Assembly (NCBI RefSeq): GCF_000835495.1
Contig: NW_015622544.1
Coordinates: 3,810,855 to 3,874,854 of the forward strand
Source of the DNA: Cladophialophora immunda
Lineage: Eukaryota; Ascomycota; Eurotiomycetes; Chaetothyriales; Herpotrichiellaceae
DNA: 64,000 bases
Reading direction: 5' to 3'
The notes under the pieces are model-generated. The model searched no databases and was not told the origin of the DNA. It saw only the letters and a program-made list of their open reading frames with translations. Each line of letters starts with the position of its first letter. The first letter of the stretch is position 1. Made by a program: the position numbers and the translations under genes. This document shows positions 31,425 to 44,214 of the stretch, piece by piece.

Positions 31425-33463
31425 GGTCAGCTAGGTCATCCCTGGGACACATTAAGCCATTTTGAGATGCGCCAAGACAGCGCGCCTACATGCTGCTGTT
31501 CGCATGTTAAGGAGGTGCGTCTTCTTTTAGCACTGCGAATAATCACTGTACTACCCCTACCTGTAGCTACCATCTGGCAATAGCTCACGGGTTAGGTCAC
31601 ATACCTATCAGTAGATGTAACTGTTGAACCACCCAGGGTTGTGAAACTGGTGTGTTCAGTCTATGAATGTGGCGTGAAATGCCACGTATATATAACACAG
31701 GTTGTCGTAGGCTGGTGCCTGATGGAAGCCCCTAGAAGTTCCTTACTTGGGCTCCAGTAGGCACCCATCCACAGTTCAACAGTAAAAACGGTACCACAGA
31801 AGGTAGGGCTGTCACGGTTGGGGGGTTGAGAGGGATCACGTAACACTGCCCGGGACACAAGTGAGGGTAGGGAATGGCTATGGACTGAATCCTGTCTGTC
31901 TATCTAAGGTCTTCAAGCCTCTCTTTATGCTCGTCGTCCTCCCCGCTCATTCTCTCGGCGGGTCGCCGAAGCTCGTCGTCCATGCCGTGAGTCTGACTTG
32001 TACACCTCGTATACCTCAAGGCACGCCGTGCCGTGTGCGCCATTGCCGATGCATCGATCGCTGAGACCCTGCTGCGTCTCTCTTGCACCCATGACAGCCT
32101 TGTGCCGCGTGGCATAGTCATCGCAATAGTCGTGGGGTGTTGGGTGTTTGTAAAGGATCTCCACCGTGGGTTAACACTAGCTGGAGTAGCTGAATATGAT
32201 CAATTGCGTCTATCTTAGAGTCCTATCTAACAACGACTCAACGCCTAGCGAGGGTAAAAAGGCTAGCTCACCCGTGAAGGGCAGATGAGATGTTGAACAC
32301 ATGAGCATTCATGTTGTTGCACGATCCCTAATCCGGAAATCCCTGCAACACCAACGATCGACAGCCTTGACGATCCTGATAAAGCCTTGTCGTCGATCTC
32401 GCCTTGTTGTCATGCTGTCCTATCAATCAATTCAGGTGGCATCGAATGCTCTGAAGGACCTAAGGCCCTGGTTTCTCTATCGTATCTTATATACATGTTG
32501 CTCAGGGCAAAACGAGGGTATTAGGGAGAGTTCCAGCTCTGATCCCTTGGAGAAAGGCTCATGCAAAACGAGTGTTAGATATCGATGTAAAACGAGCGTG
32601 GAAACGTGTGAAACGTGCTCAAAACGAGGCATGCAACACCGAGTGTTGCATGCATGAATGCTTGCATTCCAACATGTCACCTCAGTGAGGCGAAACAGCC
32701 TTGTTTTCACTCCCTTCAACGTCATCGAACTTGCCGTCGTCATTATATATGACAATTACACTCATTTTGCGCCTGTAGGTAATGTATATAAATTCAGAGA
32801 GAGCATCAGAGAATGAACAGTGAGTCATTTTGACAACATGAGAATTCTTGTAGAGCCTAACCCCTCATTGCATTGAGTTGCCCTTGGCGATTCCATGATC
32901 TTTCCATAGTATGGCCATGTGCCCAATTAGGGTCCATGGCCATATGTCCAATCCATGCATGTCCACGAGATCTTGCCTGGATGGCCCTATTCGGGTGGAC
33001 CAGGTCAGATTCGTGACATTCAGCTATCAGGAATGCTCCACTTGGAAAGGTACATAGATCTCGAAAGAGCCCGAACTACCCTTCGAACTTTTTATTTCCC
33101 GTCTTCTACCTTACCGTGCATTAAGATAGCAATATCAAGGACTTTTCAACCCCTCGTACACTCTCGAATCCTCTCGAAATAGTCTTCTCGTTCCCGTCCC
33201 TGATAGAGGAAGAGAGGGCAGTGAAAGAGAAAGAGAAAGAGAAGTATTGTCTTACAGAACTAGGGGGTTCAGTTAACCCGGTCCAGCAACGTTGCAGGAC
33301 ATCCTCTCAGACATCCCACCTCTCTCATCAGGGCTGAAATGGGCTATCGTAGATATGATCGAGTAAAGTTACCACAAGGTTAGGTATGCGCAACGTTAGC
33401 GCCTGTGAGACTAGAGCCCGAACGGGAACCTCACTGGTAAGGGAGGGAGCACGGGAGGAGCGG
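31425..33463. other. Decayed intergenic DNA with short repeats
   Basis: No supported gene. It holds four copies of AAAACGAG on the plus strand (32,509; 32,565; 32,589; 32,621), a perfect hairpin at 32,629-32,653, and a GAAAGA microsatellite at about 33,221-33,243. These look like transposon debris around the hAT remnant. Confidence 0.55.
32629..32653. repeat. Perfect 11-bp inverted repeat, 3-nt loop
   Basis: GCATGCAACAC, loop CGA, then GTGTTGCATGC. It directly follows the last AAAACGAG copy. A strong cruciform or RNA hairpin is possible. No poly-T follows, so it is not terminator-like. Confidence 0.9.
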
Positions 33464-33811
33464 ACCAGGGTCGTGAGGGAGCAGAAGAGAGTGGAAGGGG
33501 AGCGGGAAAGAGAGGAAGGGAGAAGGGAGCGGACGAGGGAGTGAGTCGACTAAATAGTCGTTAGCGGGGGAGCAAAGCGACGGGATAATAGTCAGCGAAA
33601 AGTCGTGTAGGGTGATTGTTCGGGGGTTCTATATATATATATATATCCCGAACAACCGTCCCTAAGGGCTCTTCCGCTGGCAAATCCCCTGCCGCATTGC
33701 TCCCGCGTAACGACTATTTAGTCGACTCGCTCCCTCTTCCGCTCTCTTCTGTTCCCTTCCTCTCTTTCGCGCTCCTCTTCCACTCTCTTCTGCTCCCTTA
33801 CGGCTCTGGCC
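33464..33811. mobile_element. Foldback element: ~165-bp inverted arms around a TA tract
   Basis: The left arm (from about 33,464) and the right arm (to about 33,811) are reverse complements at most positions. Shared blocks include GGGAGCAGAAGAGAGTGGAAG, GAAAGAGAGGAAGGGA, GTCGACTAAATAGTCGTTA and TTGTTCGGG. The centre is a (TA)n tract at about 33,630-33,647. No coding frame is present. The layout fits a foldback/MITE-like non-autonomous DNA element. I could not see a clear target-site duplication. Confidence 0.8.
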
Positions 33812-34849
33812 TCTACCATGATCACTACGGATCGGACCACCGAGCAACCTACTCAGAATGGAGTCTCCACCCGAAGCTCAAACCAGATTCGGAACTTTAA
33901 AAGAACTTCGACCGAGCTGATTGGGAGAAGATTGGTGTTGCGCCTTGGAACAGTTGCCGTTTTGCAAGCGCTTCAGGCGTTACCTGATTGCGCCTAGTGC
34001 TAGGATGCCTTGCGACATTAGAGGACTCAGGAGAGGTCTTCCTGGCACCTAGTATTTTGTATATAGACGATCAGACCTGGCCTGAGGACAGGAACAGGGA
34101 GACAGACCGATCCATGACCTATTCACGATCCTGCTAGTTCAACAATTGGACTAGCGGTGCAAACATTAATGAATCCGTGGCCTACAATCAGTCCCGACAC
34201 GGGTCTAGAACTCGCCGTAGAGAAACTGGTGAAATTGACCACGAACGGCTATCGAATAAATACACACCTCTTATGAGGCTATCACCATACTCCAAACGAT
34301 AGTTTTACGCTGTAGCTTAAGTAGCAGCAGCGAGAGGTTAATCGAGCACGTCGGAAATGGTAAGAAAGCTGCGCGATACGTAGGTAGTGGAGATCCATAC
34401 ACCGTATCTTCTAAAGCTATAGAATATGACTCGTCTCAGCGGAGACAGTCCTTCTATACCTTCTGTAAGTTTCTTCACTCCCTTCCGAGTCACAGCTGCG
34501 GAGGAATTCCTAGGTAGGGCTCAAGCTAAAAACCATAATTATTGGGCTTAATGAATGGTGGAAGGCCTACGCCCGGTCTTTCGTAGGGAGGCTTATGGGC
34601 TTATAACTATTTCCTCCTCCCGACCTGTTCTAAAGGCTGGGACTTAAGTAGCTCTGATACAGCGTAATATCTGTTAGTTCTGGTAAGTTTAACGGCTCTA
34701 TCATAGCCCCCCCTCTACGTCTTCCCGCTTACCGAGATAGCGTTCAAGAGTACCTAAACCACGTCTAGGCGGCCGTATTCTAACGCCCCTTTAAGGGCAG
34801 TTCTCTCGTTCTTTAGCGCAGGAGGAGTACTAACGTCAGCGCTAGCATC
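33812..34849. other. Transition into RIP-mutated DNA
   Basis: Up to about 34,300 the base composition is ordinary. From about 34,500 CpA/TpG become rare and TpA common. No gene is supported. Part of this DNA may be the 3' end of the ankyrin pseudogene. Confidence 0.5.
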
Positions 34850-36808
34850 GTAAAGTAAGAGAATAAATTTTGATATGCCCTTAGATCGCAGCGCCTTATA
34901 ATGCCGTTAATCCTCCGTCGATGCCGGCCTCAGCATTCACTTCCGCGCCGTTCTATAAAAGAAACCGGGTTAACTCTTCATTAGGGATATCTTAACTATA
35001 CGCTACTTATAGTACCGTCCTGCCATGGAAAACGGCAGCTAGGGCGTTAATGTATGCACCTTTCGCGAGAAGTTTCTTAACTAACCTTAAATTTCCGACC
35101 TAGGTAGCCGCTTAGATAGGTAAGCGAGCCCCTTTCCCGGAGCCGGGAGAATTAATATCGGCGCCTACGTCGAGTGCTAATCAAATTAACTCGTTATTCG
35201 CGGATCTAAGGATAAGTCCGGTTAGGGTAGAATTCCACTGGTAACACCTTCGAACTAGTAGTCCGTCAATTAGTGAACCGGCTTTAATTAGAAGCTTAAA
35301 CATTTCTTCCCAGCTGAAATTTGCTTTCTCGTACCATTCTCTATAAGCGCACACCTTAAGCAGGGTTCGTCCACGGCTTCGATGGCTCTGGCCGTCAACG
35401 TTCGCTCCATTTTGCAAGAGAAATTTGACAATGTCGATGTGACCTCCTTCCACGGCGAAATGGAGAGCCGTGAGGCTGAGTATGGATATCGGCCTTTTCC
35501 TAAACCAGATATTCAACCATACGTATGTTTCCGCTCTAGCACGCCTATTGTATTGGATAGTGACCCTCTAAATCCCGCTCATTTAAGGAAACTCCGCTTC
35601 TAATATGCAATTTCACTCCGGTAAAGTTACTATTCTCAATCGCCGTTACGAGGGCATCGGCCCTAACTAGATCTAGGTTATTACATTCCGAAATTAAGAG
35701 ATTTAAAATGTCAAGGCGTAAATCAAATGCAGCTATCTCTACGATAGCGCTAGTCGAGATAATATCGGCACTATAGTCCAGAAGGAGTATAGCTAGCTCT
35801 AAATCGTTATCTTTCACTAGTAATTTTAAGAAGAGACGTATTACTATACTTTATATTCGAGTCTACTCCGTATTTAAGGAGGGTGATAGCTACTGATTAA
35901 TGACGTAAGCTTTAAAAACCCTCACTTATTACTTTCTCTAGTAGCGAGTTCGGACATAATAACCTAATTTCTTCCTTCCTTTCGAGATAGTTCTCTAGGC
36001 CTCTAACTCCCTTTCTTAGTGAAAGGAGAATACCTTCTAGGCTAAAGTCTGGGCTTAAGCTAAACATCGACGATTAAAGTAAATTATATAAGGTAGTCTC
36101 ATCTCGGAGGAAGCACTAGTTAAGTACACTTATTCTATCTAAATAGGCGTCCTCCGCTTTTACCCTAGCTTCTAGAAGTAGTCGAGTGTAATCTAATTCG
36201 CCGTAAGGGATAGATGTTATTAAAGGAGTGCTATACTAATTGCGATAGCAATATCGGCTAAGGAACGCACTATTATCCAGAAGTTTTCGCGCGACCTCGG
36301 TGTAACCGTTTTGTACGGCTCCACATAGAGGTAGGCACTCATACGGACCTAAGTCGTCGAGGGGAGGATTCACGTCGGCACCATTCTCGATCAGTACCGT
36401 TGCAATCTCAGGATGGGTCAAAGCCTTTCGTAATAACCTTCCCCCCTCAGCGCTAGTAAGTAATGATATCTCTATGCCAGCAGTAAGGAGAAACTATAAC
36501 ATTGACCGATTCCCCCTTTCCACCACGATAGCGAGAAGTTTAGCGGTAATCGCCCTTATAGTAGGAGACTTCAACCGGAAAATTCGTCTAAAAAGGTCCA
36601 CTAGTATATACTTCGTAATCTACTCCAGTAGCTAATTAGCACCATTTAAGGCTAAAAGGTTATTCAATAGGAGGCATAGAAAGACTTCCATAATTTTATC
36701 GGAGTTACATCTTTAAGAGGGATAGGTAAGTTAATTATACCTTTCTAGTACTTCACCGTCGAATCGCTTAGGAATAATAGCTTATAAAAGAGAGGCTAAT
36801 TTCGATAT
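34850..36808 (-). pseudogene. RIP-mutated ankyrin-repeat gene
   Basis: On the minus strand the reading frame can be followed through several open pieces (36,421-36,236; 35,817-35,545; 35,516-35,181). Ankyrin repeats are visible in each, for example TALHFAVEGGHIDIVKFLLQ, VLIENGADVN and a GNLRLVKKLLAKGAYINA segment near 35,100-35,050. Most interruptions are TAG or TAA where Gln codons would fit, as RIP (CAG/CAA to TAG/TAA) predicts. The frame runs up to the edge of the outer transposon at 36,809, so the gene was probably cut there. Its N-terminus may lie beyond 56,224, or be lost. Confidence 0.75.
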
Positions 36809-36950
36809 TGTGGAATATCGCTATTTAGGCGTACGGCCTAATTAGGCCTAGCGCTTTATCACGTGACTAGTGGATACTACTAGTCTATACTAGTACTAGA
36901 TCACGTGGTACAAGTGGCGATACTAGGTGGCGTTACTAGGTGGTGTGATC
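36809..36950 (+). repeat. Left TIR of outer DNA transposon
   Basis: It pairs with 56,090-56,223 in inverted orientation. Differences are mainly C/T and G/A, as expected from RIP, plus small indels in the inner half. Confidence 0.8.
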
Positions 36951-37744
36951 GCTTATTAATAGCGATTTAAGGGATTTCTTTTATCTTCTATCATCGCCAC
37001 CTATTATCTATATAAGGACGCTTCTACCTTCTAGATAGTTATCTCAACTCAAGTCTTTTAGTATCTAGTAAATGACCTCCTCCGACCGTACACTCAGACC
37101 TTCTAACAGATATGATTTCTATCTCCTCGTCCGACGGTCCCGTCTATAGTAGTTTAGATATAAATGTCTAGTAATCCCGCAAAGATAATCTATAATATAA
37201 AAGGGGAGTATTAAATGAGAGTAGGTTTAACTATAGAATTTAGTTAACGAAAGGGTCTAATCTAAATATCGTCTAGAAGTGGAACTAAGGGAGTTTGTCG
37301 AGCAGAATAGAATGCCTACTACTTTACGATATAACACTATCTATATTAGCCCTATAGCTAAGTTCGAGGTTCTAATCGCCCTAAGAAAGAGCTATAAATT
37401 CCTCTATCTCTTCTAGTGAGAAATAGTCAAATGCATTAGTAGTTATATTATCTAGTATATAAAAGTAGCTTAAAGGTAGTGCGTCTAAAGATTCGATTTT
37501 AAAATCAATATTAGGTATTACTATTACTCTTATTAGTAATTCGATTCGGTATGAGAGATAGTTATATACTAGAGTTATCGAAAGTCTCGGTATTATAGCT
37601 AAAAGGTAGGTCTTCTAGTGCCGTATTAAAGGCTAATAAGTCGGTGTCGAAAGGGTATGCTAATATAGAGCTATCCGTAGTACTAATTGCGTTTATAACA
37701 CTTACTACGTAGACTAGCGCTAAGATAGCTTAAGATTATTGAGA

Positions 37745-37930
37745 GATCGGAGAAGGTGTTCGAATAATATCACAAACGGGACCTGGAAGCCGGGCACAAT
37801 CAAGATCGCGCCAAGCCGGACCGCGCTAAGCCACTTTAGGCCGCACACAGCCCGCATGAGAAAAGCATGCTTCTCGCATCCGAGAAGCATCCTCTCCTCA
37901 TACTATGAGTTTATGTTACTACAGGTGTAG
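37745..37930. other. Un-RIPed island with hairpin
   Basis: A stretch of about 185 bp is rich in CA/TG and GC inside strongly RIP-mutated DNA. It carries a perfect 10-bp hairpin at 37,867-37,890 (ATGCTTCTCG, loop CATC, CGAGAAGCAT). It likely inserted after RIP of the surroundings or escaped RIP because it is single-copy or short. Function unknown. Confidence 0.6.
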
Positions 37931-38392
37931 AAGGATACTTATTACCACGGAATCTACCTATCGCTGAGTACTGCCTATCTTCAATAAGGCATCCTTGATA
38001 AATAATTACCCCTTCGGATAACTATAGACCTTTAGCTATACCGTAGTTAGCCTATGACTAACTAAGGCCTTAACAGGGTAACTTACCTCCTAGAGCGCTA
38101 ACGGAAGTATTTCGATAGCGAGATATTTCATATTAGACCTTTCGGCGTTTAATACGGTGACTACCGAGAAAAAAATCACTAGCTAATCCGCTTTATTTCC
38201 TTTTTTCTAGGTAGTAGGTAATGGCCTACTACTCGTTCTTCTTAATATTCTTCCTAAGGTTCATATCGTTTAATATCTTCTTAAATTCCCATTCTCTAAT
38301 ATATAGGTGAGCTTTTATTAAGGAGGGCGAATCGCTATCGTACGTGATCTCTAGATTATACGGAGGTTTACTTAAGATGTATCGAACCTCTT

Positions 38393-38777
38393 TATGATGG
38401 GTTGAACCCAGGAGAAGGCTCGGTTCTGGCGAACTAGCGCCAAGACCAACGCTAGGAAATACTACCTCCTGATTAGTCAAGATTTACCTATATAATGTAT
38501 AGGCGAAATGCTACCTCCTAATTAGTTAAGACGTATACGGTATAAGGGATATAAAGTCCTAATAACTAAGATACCGTACGTAAGGGAAGGTAAGGAGTTA
38601 GAATAAGTACGTAAGGGAAGGAGTAAGGAGGTGAGGATAATAGTTACCTCCTTACGACGTATTAGAGGATATAAGGAGAAAGGAAGGATAGCTATTCCTT
38701 CCTTCTCTCTCCTTAGATTTATCCTCCTTATTACTAGGTTAATTAGCTAGTTATAGAACTCTTTCTAAACCCTTATA
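38393..38777 (+). repeat. Left LTR of element 1
   Basis: 385 bp. It starts TATGATGGGTTGAACC, probably ancestral TGTGATGGG, and ends ACCCTTATA. The first ~70 bp retain many CA/TG sites that are mutated in the right LTR. Confidence 0.88.
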
Positions 38778-39274
38778 TTAGGATAAATCTCCTATTTCTC
38801 GTACCTCCTCCGTATATATTAATAATAGAAATAGATTCGTTATCTATATTAGGTCTAACTCCACCCCTAGAGTAAGTAGCGTAGTTATATTAGATAGTTT
38901 AGATATAGAATTAATGAATAGAAGGTCTAGAGTAGCTACTCTAGAACTAGTAGAATAGCGGAAGTACCTCTACTTCTAAGTTAATATTATAGAAGAATAG
39001 TAATATATAGGAATTAATAGCCGTACGTAAATTATTAGATTAGAAACATTAGAAACTCCCTAAACTCCCTAAGTTTAGCGGAAAGCGGATAGAATTTTAA
39101 CTATAGCTTATATAGATAAAGGCGAAGCTTAGTATTAATAAGGATAAGAATACTAAGATTATGCGATTTTAGTATAACATGGGTGCATAGCGAGTCGCGC
39201 AGCATAGCGAGTCGCGCACTTTCCGCGCTATATATTACCTTTAACTTATTTCTTTAAGTACTCCACTAAAATAA

Positions 39275-40753
39275 ATGGAATTGACTTAGAAAGAAGCTAG
39301 AATACTTCTTGCCCTTTAAGCTCTTAAATAAGATCCTAAACAGAGCGTACGATCTATTACTAAAGTCTATAATATCCCTAAAGTAACCCTCTGTAATCGA
39401 AGGAAGGGTCGACCTTTCCGACGCGACCAACCAGCGAATTCTCGAAATTTAACCGACCTTAAAGAATCAGTCCTCGTACGAGAGGTCCTTAACCTATATG
39501 CGCGAGGATTTCCTCCCTAACTCAGTGGTGTGGGAGATATGGCTAATAAACTGCGTACGACGCGTAGCGCGTCACGCGTCGGACCTCGCTAGGCATCGAA
39601 CTTTATTAAACGACATCAAGAGCTACGAACGCGATTTATACGTAGATACGACTACTAGAGAGCCTAATGCGAAGATCTAGTAATCATTTAAGCCTAGTTT
39701 AACCTCGTACGGAACGTAATAGCTAAGTATAGGATCCATAAAGATAACACTTAGAACTTTAACGAGACTGGGTTTATGATAGGCCTAATCTCGTCCGTAA
39801 TGGTTATAACGAGTTCTGAAGGGTATAGAAAGGTTAAGATAGTATAGCCTAGTAATCGAGAATAGGCTATAGTGATCTAGGGTGTCAATTCGTACGACTA
39901 GGCTATACCGCCTTTTATTGTAGTCGCTAGTAAGCATCACCTCGCATTATGGTACTAAGACAGTCCCCTTCCGTCTAACTAAGTTATCGCACTTAGCGAT
40001 AATGAATAGATAACGAACGAGATTAGTCTTAATTGAGTCAAACACTTTGACAAATATAGTCGTAGTCGTACGAAGGGTACGTTTCGTCTATTGATCCTAG
40101 ACGGCCATAAAAGTCATCACTCAGTGGATTTTGAGGCTTACTATAAGGAGAACAATATTATTACACTCTATATACCTATACATTCATTATATCTACTTTA
40201 ACCACTTAACATTAGGTGTTTCAGTCCCTTAAAGCGATTGTACGGCAAAGAAATCGAGAACCTAATCCGGATATACGTAACCCACATCACTAAGGTCGAG
40301 TTCTTTACCGCGTTTAAGAACGCTTTTTTTACTTCCTTCGGCGAAGATAACGTACGAGGAGGTTTCCGAGGGGTAGGGCTTATCTCTTTTAATCTAGATA
40401 CGGTCCTTTCGAAGCTAGATATAAAGCTTTAGACGCTAATACTACTAACACTCCCCTCGCTAATAACTACCCCTTAGGTCTCTAAGACGCTATAGACTAC
40501 GTACGAAGTAACTTCATAGTCTGATTTTATTAAGGGGAAAGTCACTTAACATTAAGATAGCTCTCTAACAGCGATTTATGAGGCGATAGACCAGATAGTG
40601 AAAGGTACGACTACTATAATGCATCAAATGGTATTAATGAAGGATCGTATCTAGGAGCTTAAAGAGGTAAATCATACGCTAAGTAAGCGTCGCAGAGAGA
40701 AAAGGACACGGATCCAATAAGGAGGATCACTTACTATACGAGATGCGCAGGAT
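39275..40753 (+). pseudogene. Fot1/pogo transposase, N-terminal and DDE part
   Basis: From ATG 39275 the frame shows a psq/CENP-B helix-turn-helix (EARILLALEALK-like, then SVRSITKVYNIPKVTL), then the CENP-B region. The end of the DDE domain follows, with an ILDGHKSHHS-like stretch near 40,110 and an intact 64-codon piece at 40,238-40,432 (YGKEIENLIRIYVTHITKVE). Interruptions are mostly TAG/TAA at Gln-compatible positions. The reading frame is cut at 40,753 by the Gypsy element and resumes after 53,866. Confidence 0.85.
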
Positions 40754-41172
40754 TGTTACGAACCGACCATATGGGAGGCCAAGGGGAAAGACAAGAAGGA
40801 AGGTCGACTGAGGAGAACATGTCAGACGCCAGTGTCTTAGCAAACATGTTGGCATAACCTAGCGGGGCAATAGAGCCACATACCTAGATAGGCTCAGAAA
40901 CATATTGACATATTTAACATGTCTAATAGAGTAACATATTAAACATATATCCCGAGTAGTATATAGCCGCACTTAGCTACATAGTTCTCCTCGTAGTCAA
41001 TAATAGTTATATAGAATTGAGTTCCTCACGATCATCTACTATACGTATAGGTCTATATACTATATACTTAGTTTCTAGTCTTAGCTATATTGTCCCTCCC
41101 TACTATATCACTAAGCAAACTACTACGGGTTTACCTGAGGACACCTCACGTATTAGATAGTAGCTCGTAATA
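40754..41172 (+). repeat. Left LTR of Gypsy element
   Basis: 419 bp. It retains more CA/TG dinucleotides than its partner at 53,453-53,861. Confidence 0.9.
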
Positions 41173-41211
41173 CATTAACTACTAGCTTAGATAGTAGTGG
41201 ACTTAACGACG

Positions 41212-42330
41212 ATGTCTAGTAGCTCTAACCCTAAGTCGCCTAAGCTTAGGCTCACCTAGCAACCTAACACCTCTACTATAAGCGTTACTACTTCAACTAT
41301 TAATAATATGGAGGCCGGAAAGATAAAGGACGACCTTAAGGTTAAATAGTACTATAGAGATAGAAGTAAACTTAGTATGTATCTTATATAGTTAAAGGTA
41401 GTATTTACCCTATAACGTACTAAATACTCCACCTACGCAGAAAAAGTTTTATTTGTAGGACTTTAGCTCCGCGGGTTAGCGTTTAAGTAGTTTAAACCCA
41501 TTATGGGGGATTACCTTAGCTCTATACCGGCGTAGCGAAGCCTAGAGATAAATGAAATCTTTGGAAACTTCTTAGTTTTTGAAGAAAGAATCAAGTAGAT
41601 CTTTAGGATACTAGGAGAGGAACAGTTAGTAGTCTAGAGGATCTATTAACTTAAGTAGATAGGATCCGCTACGCGGTATTATACTATATTCCAGTACTAT
41701 ACTTCGAAACTAGATTAGGAAGATAAAGCTTTCGCCTTAGTCTATTATCAAGGGCTAAAGGATTCGGTTAAAGATAGGATGGGGATAGATTATCCTAATA
41801 AGTATAAACTACTTATTAAACTCTCTATCGAGACTGATAACTAGTTATATAAACGCCAGATAGAAAGAAAAGGGACTTTTATAGGGGGTATGACTTATAA
41901 GAACAAATAATACTACGGAGAACTAATAGACTTAGACATGATCTAACGCAGTAGTTCCACTCACTAGAAAGTACGAGGAGGATAACCTAAGGTTAGGAAC
42001 GATAGGTCTCGTGGATTACTACAGTCAGAGCGAGAGAAACGTAAGAAAAACAATCTATGCTATGGATGCGGAAAATCTAGATATCGTACGAAAGATTATA
42101 AGAACGGTCTAACGCTACATATAATGGACGACGGTATAGCCGGTTATGAAGAAATAAAGGCCGACACTTCATAGAGAACTTAGATGGTAGCCGATAGCCA
42201 GAGTAATATAGTATAGAAGGACTACCTAGGTACGGAATCTTAAAAGGAGATAGGTAGATCTAAATAAGATATAAAACCTAAGGAGGAAGCTATCTTAGAA
42301 GAATAGGAACAATAAGAAGAATTATAGTAT
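41212..42330 (+). pseudogene. Gypsy gag with zinc knuckle
   Basis: From ATG 41212 a gag-like frame runs through many TAG/TAA codons. A CCHC knuckle near 42,052-42,100 reads NNLCYGCGKSRYRTKDY, in which the expected His and last Cys have become Tyr. Both changes are C-to-T transitions as caused by RIP. Confidence 0.8.
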
Positions 42331-43216
42331 TAGCTCTTATTATAGATAGCATACTATAATAATAGATATACGACTCACTACTCGGAAAAGATTAGGAGTA
42401 GATAGTTTCTAAAACGATAAAGAAGAGTAGTAAGACGAGCTAATAAGCTAAAGCGCTAGGAAGTATTTAGGGCTAACTATAAGGATACTAATAACGAATA
42501 AGGATTCTGGATAATACGTACACTAGAACTAGAAGAACCTACTATATTTATTGTGATTAAATATAACGATAAGGAAATAATAATAATCATACTCTACTAG
42601 AGATTATTAAAATACTAGTATAAAGATAATTACGGAATAGAAATAGAGTATCTCCACCCTATATTCGATCTAGGGTAATTAGCTAACGAACTAATTTTAA
42701 TTACGATGGAAATCTACTAGGCTATAGAGGCGGGATGTACCGTTCTAGGGATATATTTATATATAGGAAAAGGTGATAAAGCGTTTATAATACCAATTAT
42801 ACTATCATAAGAATAAAGTCTTAACGTGATGATAGCACTAGAAGGCACTAGAATAGTATAACTAGTCTATACTTACGAAAGATACTAGGATTACTAGGTG
42901 GTCACGTATATTAGAGAAGTATAGACTAATATAGGAGAATTATACGACGATATCGACCCGCTTATAGATTACTAACTAATATGTATACTTTATAATAGTT
43001 ACGTAAACGATAACATTATTATCTAAGAACTAAACGAGAACCTTATACTAGGGAAGGATACTATATACTAATAGTACGTGATACTAGAAAGTGATGAGTA
43101 TAATATTAAGATCGCTACTAACTTCTGGAAGATAGATAACTATAAGACTAAATGTCGCCTTAATATACCGCACTAATACGTAGTTTACGACCCTTTTAGG
43201 TTACTATAGTTACTAC

Positions 43217-43494
43217 TGTAATGGGAAAGGTTTAGAGAGGACCTAAGATGCAAGGTGGGTGAGTAAGGTGATTAGTCAACTTTTGGCTATACATTATACA
43301 GGTAAACGTTACCACTCTCTAATTAGTTAGTTCGAGGGTACCACTTTAGCTTGGTAGTCTTTTCTTTTATTATTCGCCTAGGTAGACAGAAAAACAATAA
43401 GATAATTAATTAACTGCTTGACAAGATGTGAACGCGCCTGTTACCTACCGCCGTATGAGTTAGCGCCTATAGCTAGAAGCCTCACCCTAGTTCA
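43217..43494 (+). repeat. Left LTR of element 3
   Basis: 278 bp, the same length as the right LTR. Differences are almost all C/T or G/A transitions. Confidence 0.9.
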
Positions 43495-44214
43495 TTAGTG
43501 CCTCTAATAAGAACCTAATGCTCAATAGGAAAAATGCTTACGCATAGGCGTCTCTTTACGAGCGGTAGGAGAAGATTAAAACTGAAGAAGAAGAAACGAT
43601 AATATAACTACAATAAACGACTAGACTAACGGAACTGAAGAATTACTTACTTACCTACCTACCTAACTGAATCTGGAGAACGCTAGCTATATATGTAGAA
43701 CCGCTGCGTAGGGTATACCTTAGGGATTACTAGCTAAGTAAGTCTATCCCGCTATATAGGACGGGTTACGTTAGCTATTTATGGAGACCGCTACTCAGGG
43801 TGCCCTTTGGAACTACTAGCTATATATGTTTACTACTACTATATGGGGTGGAAAACTAACGACTTTATAACTATTTAGATTACATAGAAGAACTAAGGAA
43901 GAGATATATCCCTCGAGGGATGGGGAAAGCGTTTGACCCTAAAAACCCCTGACTAAGGAGCTTAGGGGAAGCTAATAAAACGTAGAACTATTTGAGGAAT
44001 AGCGATAATGGATAGGAAGGCTAAGCTCGCGGAGGCGGGTAAAGTTAGATCGCTATCGCTAGGAAGTAGAGCTATAGTGTTGATAGAAATTACTAGTGGA
44101 GATAAGGAACGAGAAGAGTAAGGGACTTAACGAAGGAGAGGAGAGAAGTTACGAAGATATAACTAATAAAACCGATAAAAACACTGAAAAACGTATATAA
44201 AAACACAAAAATAA

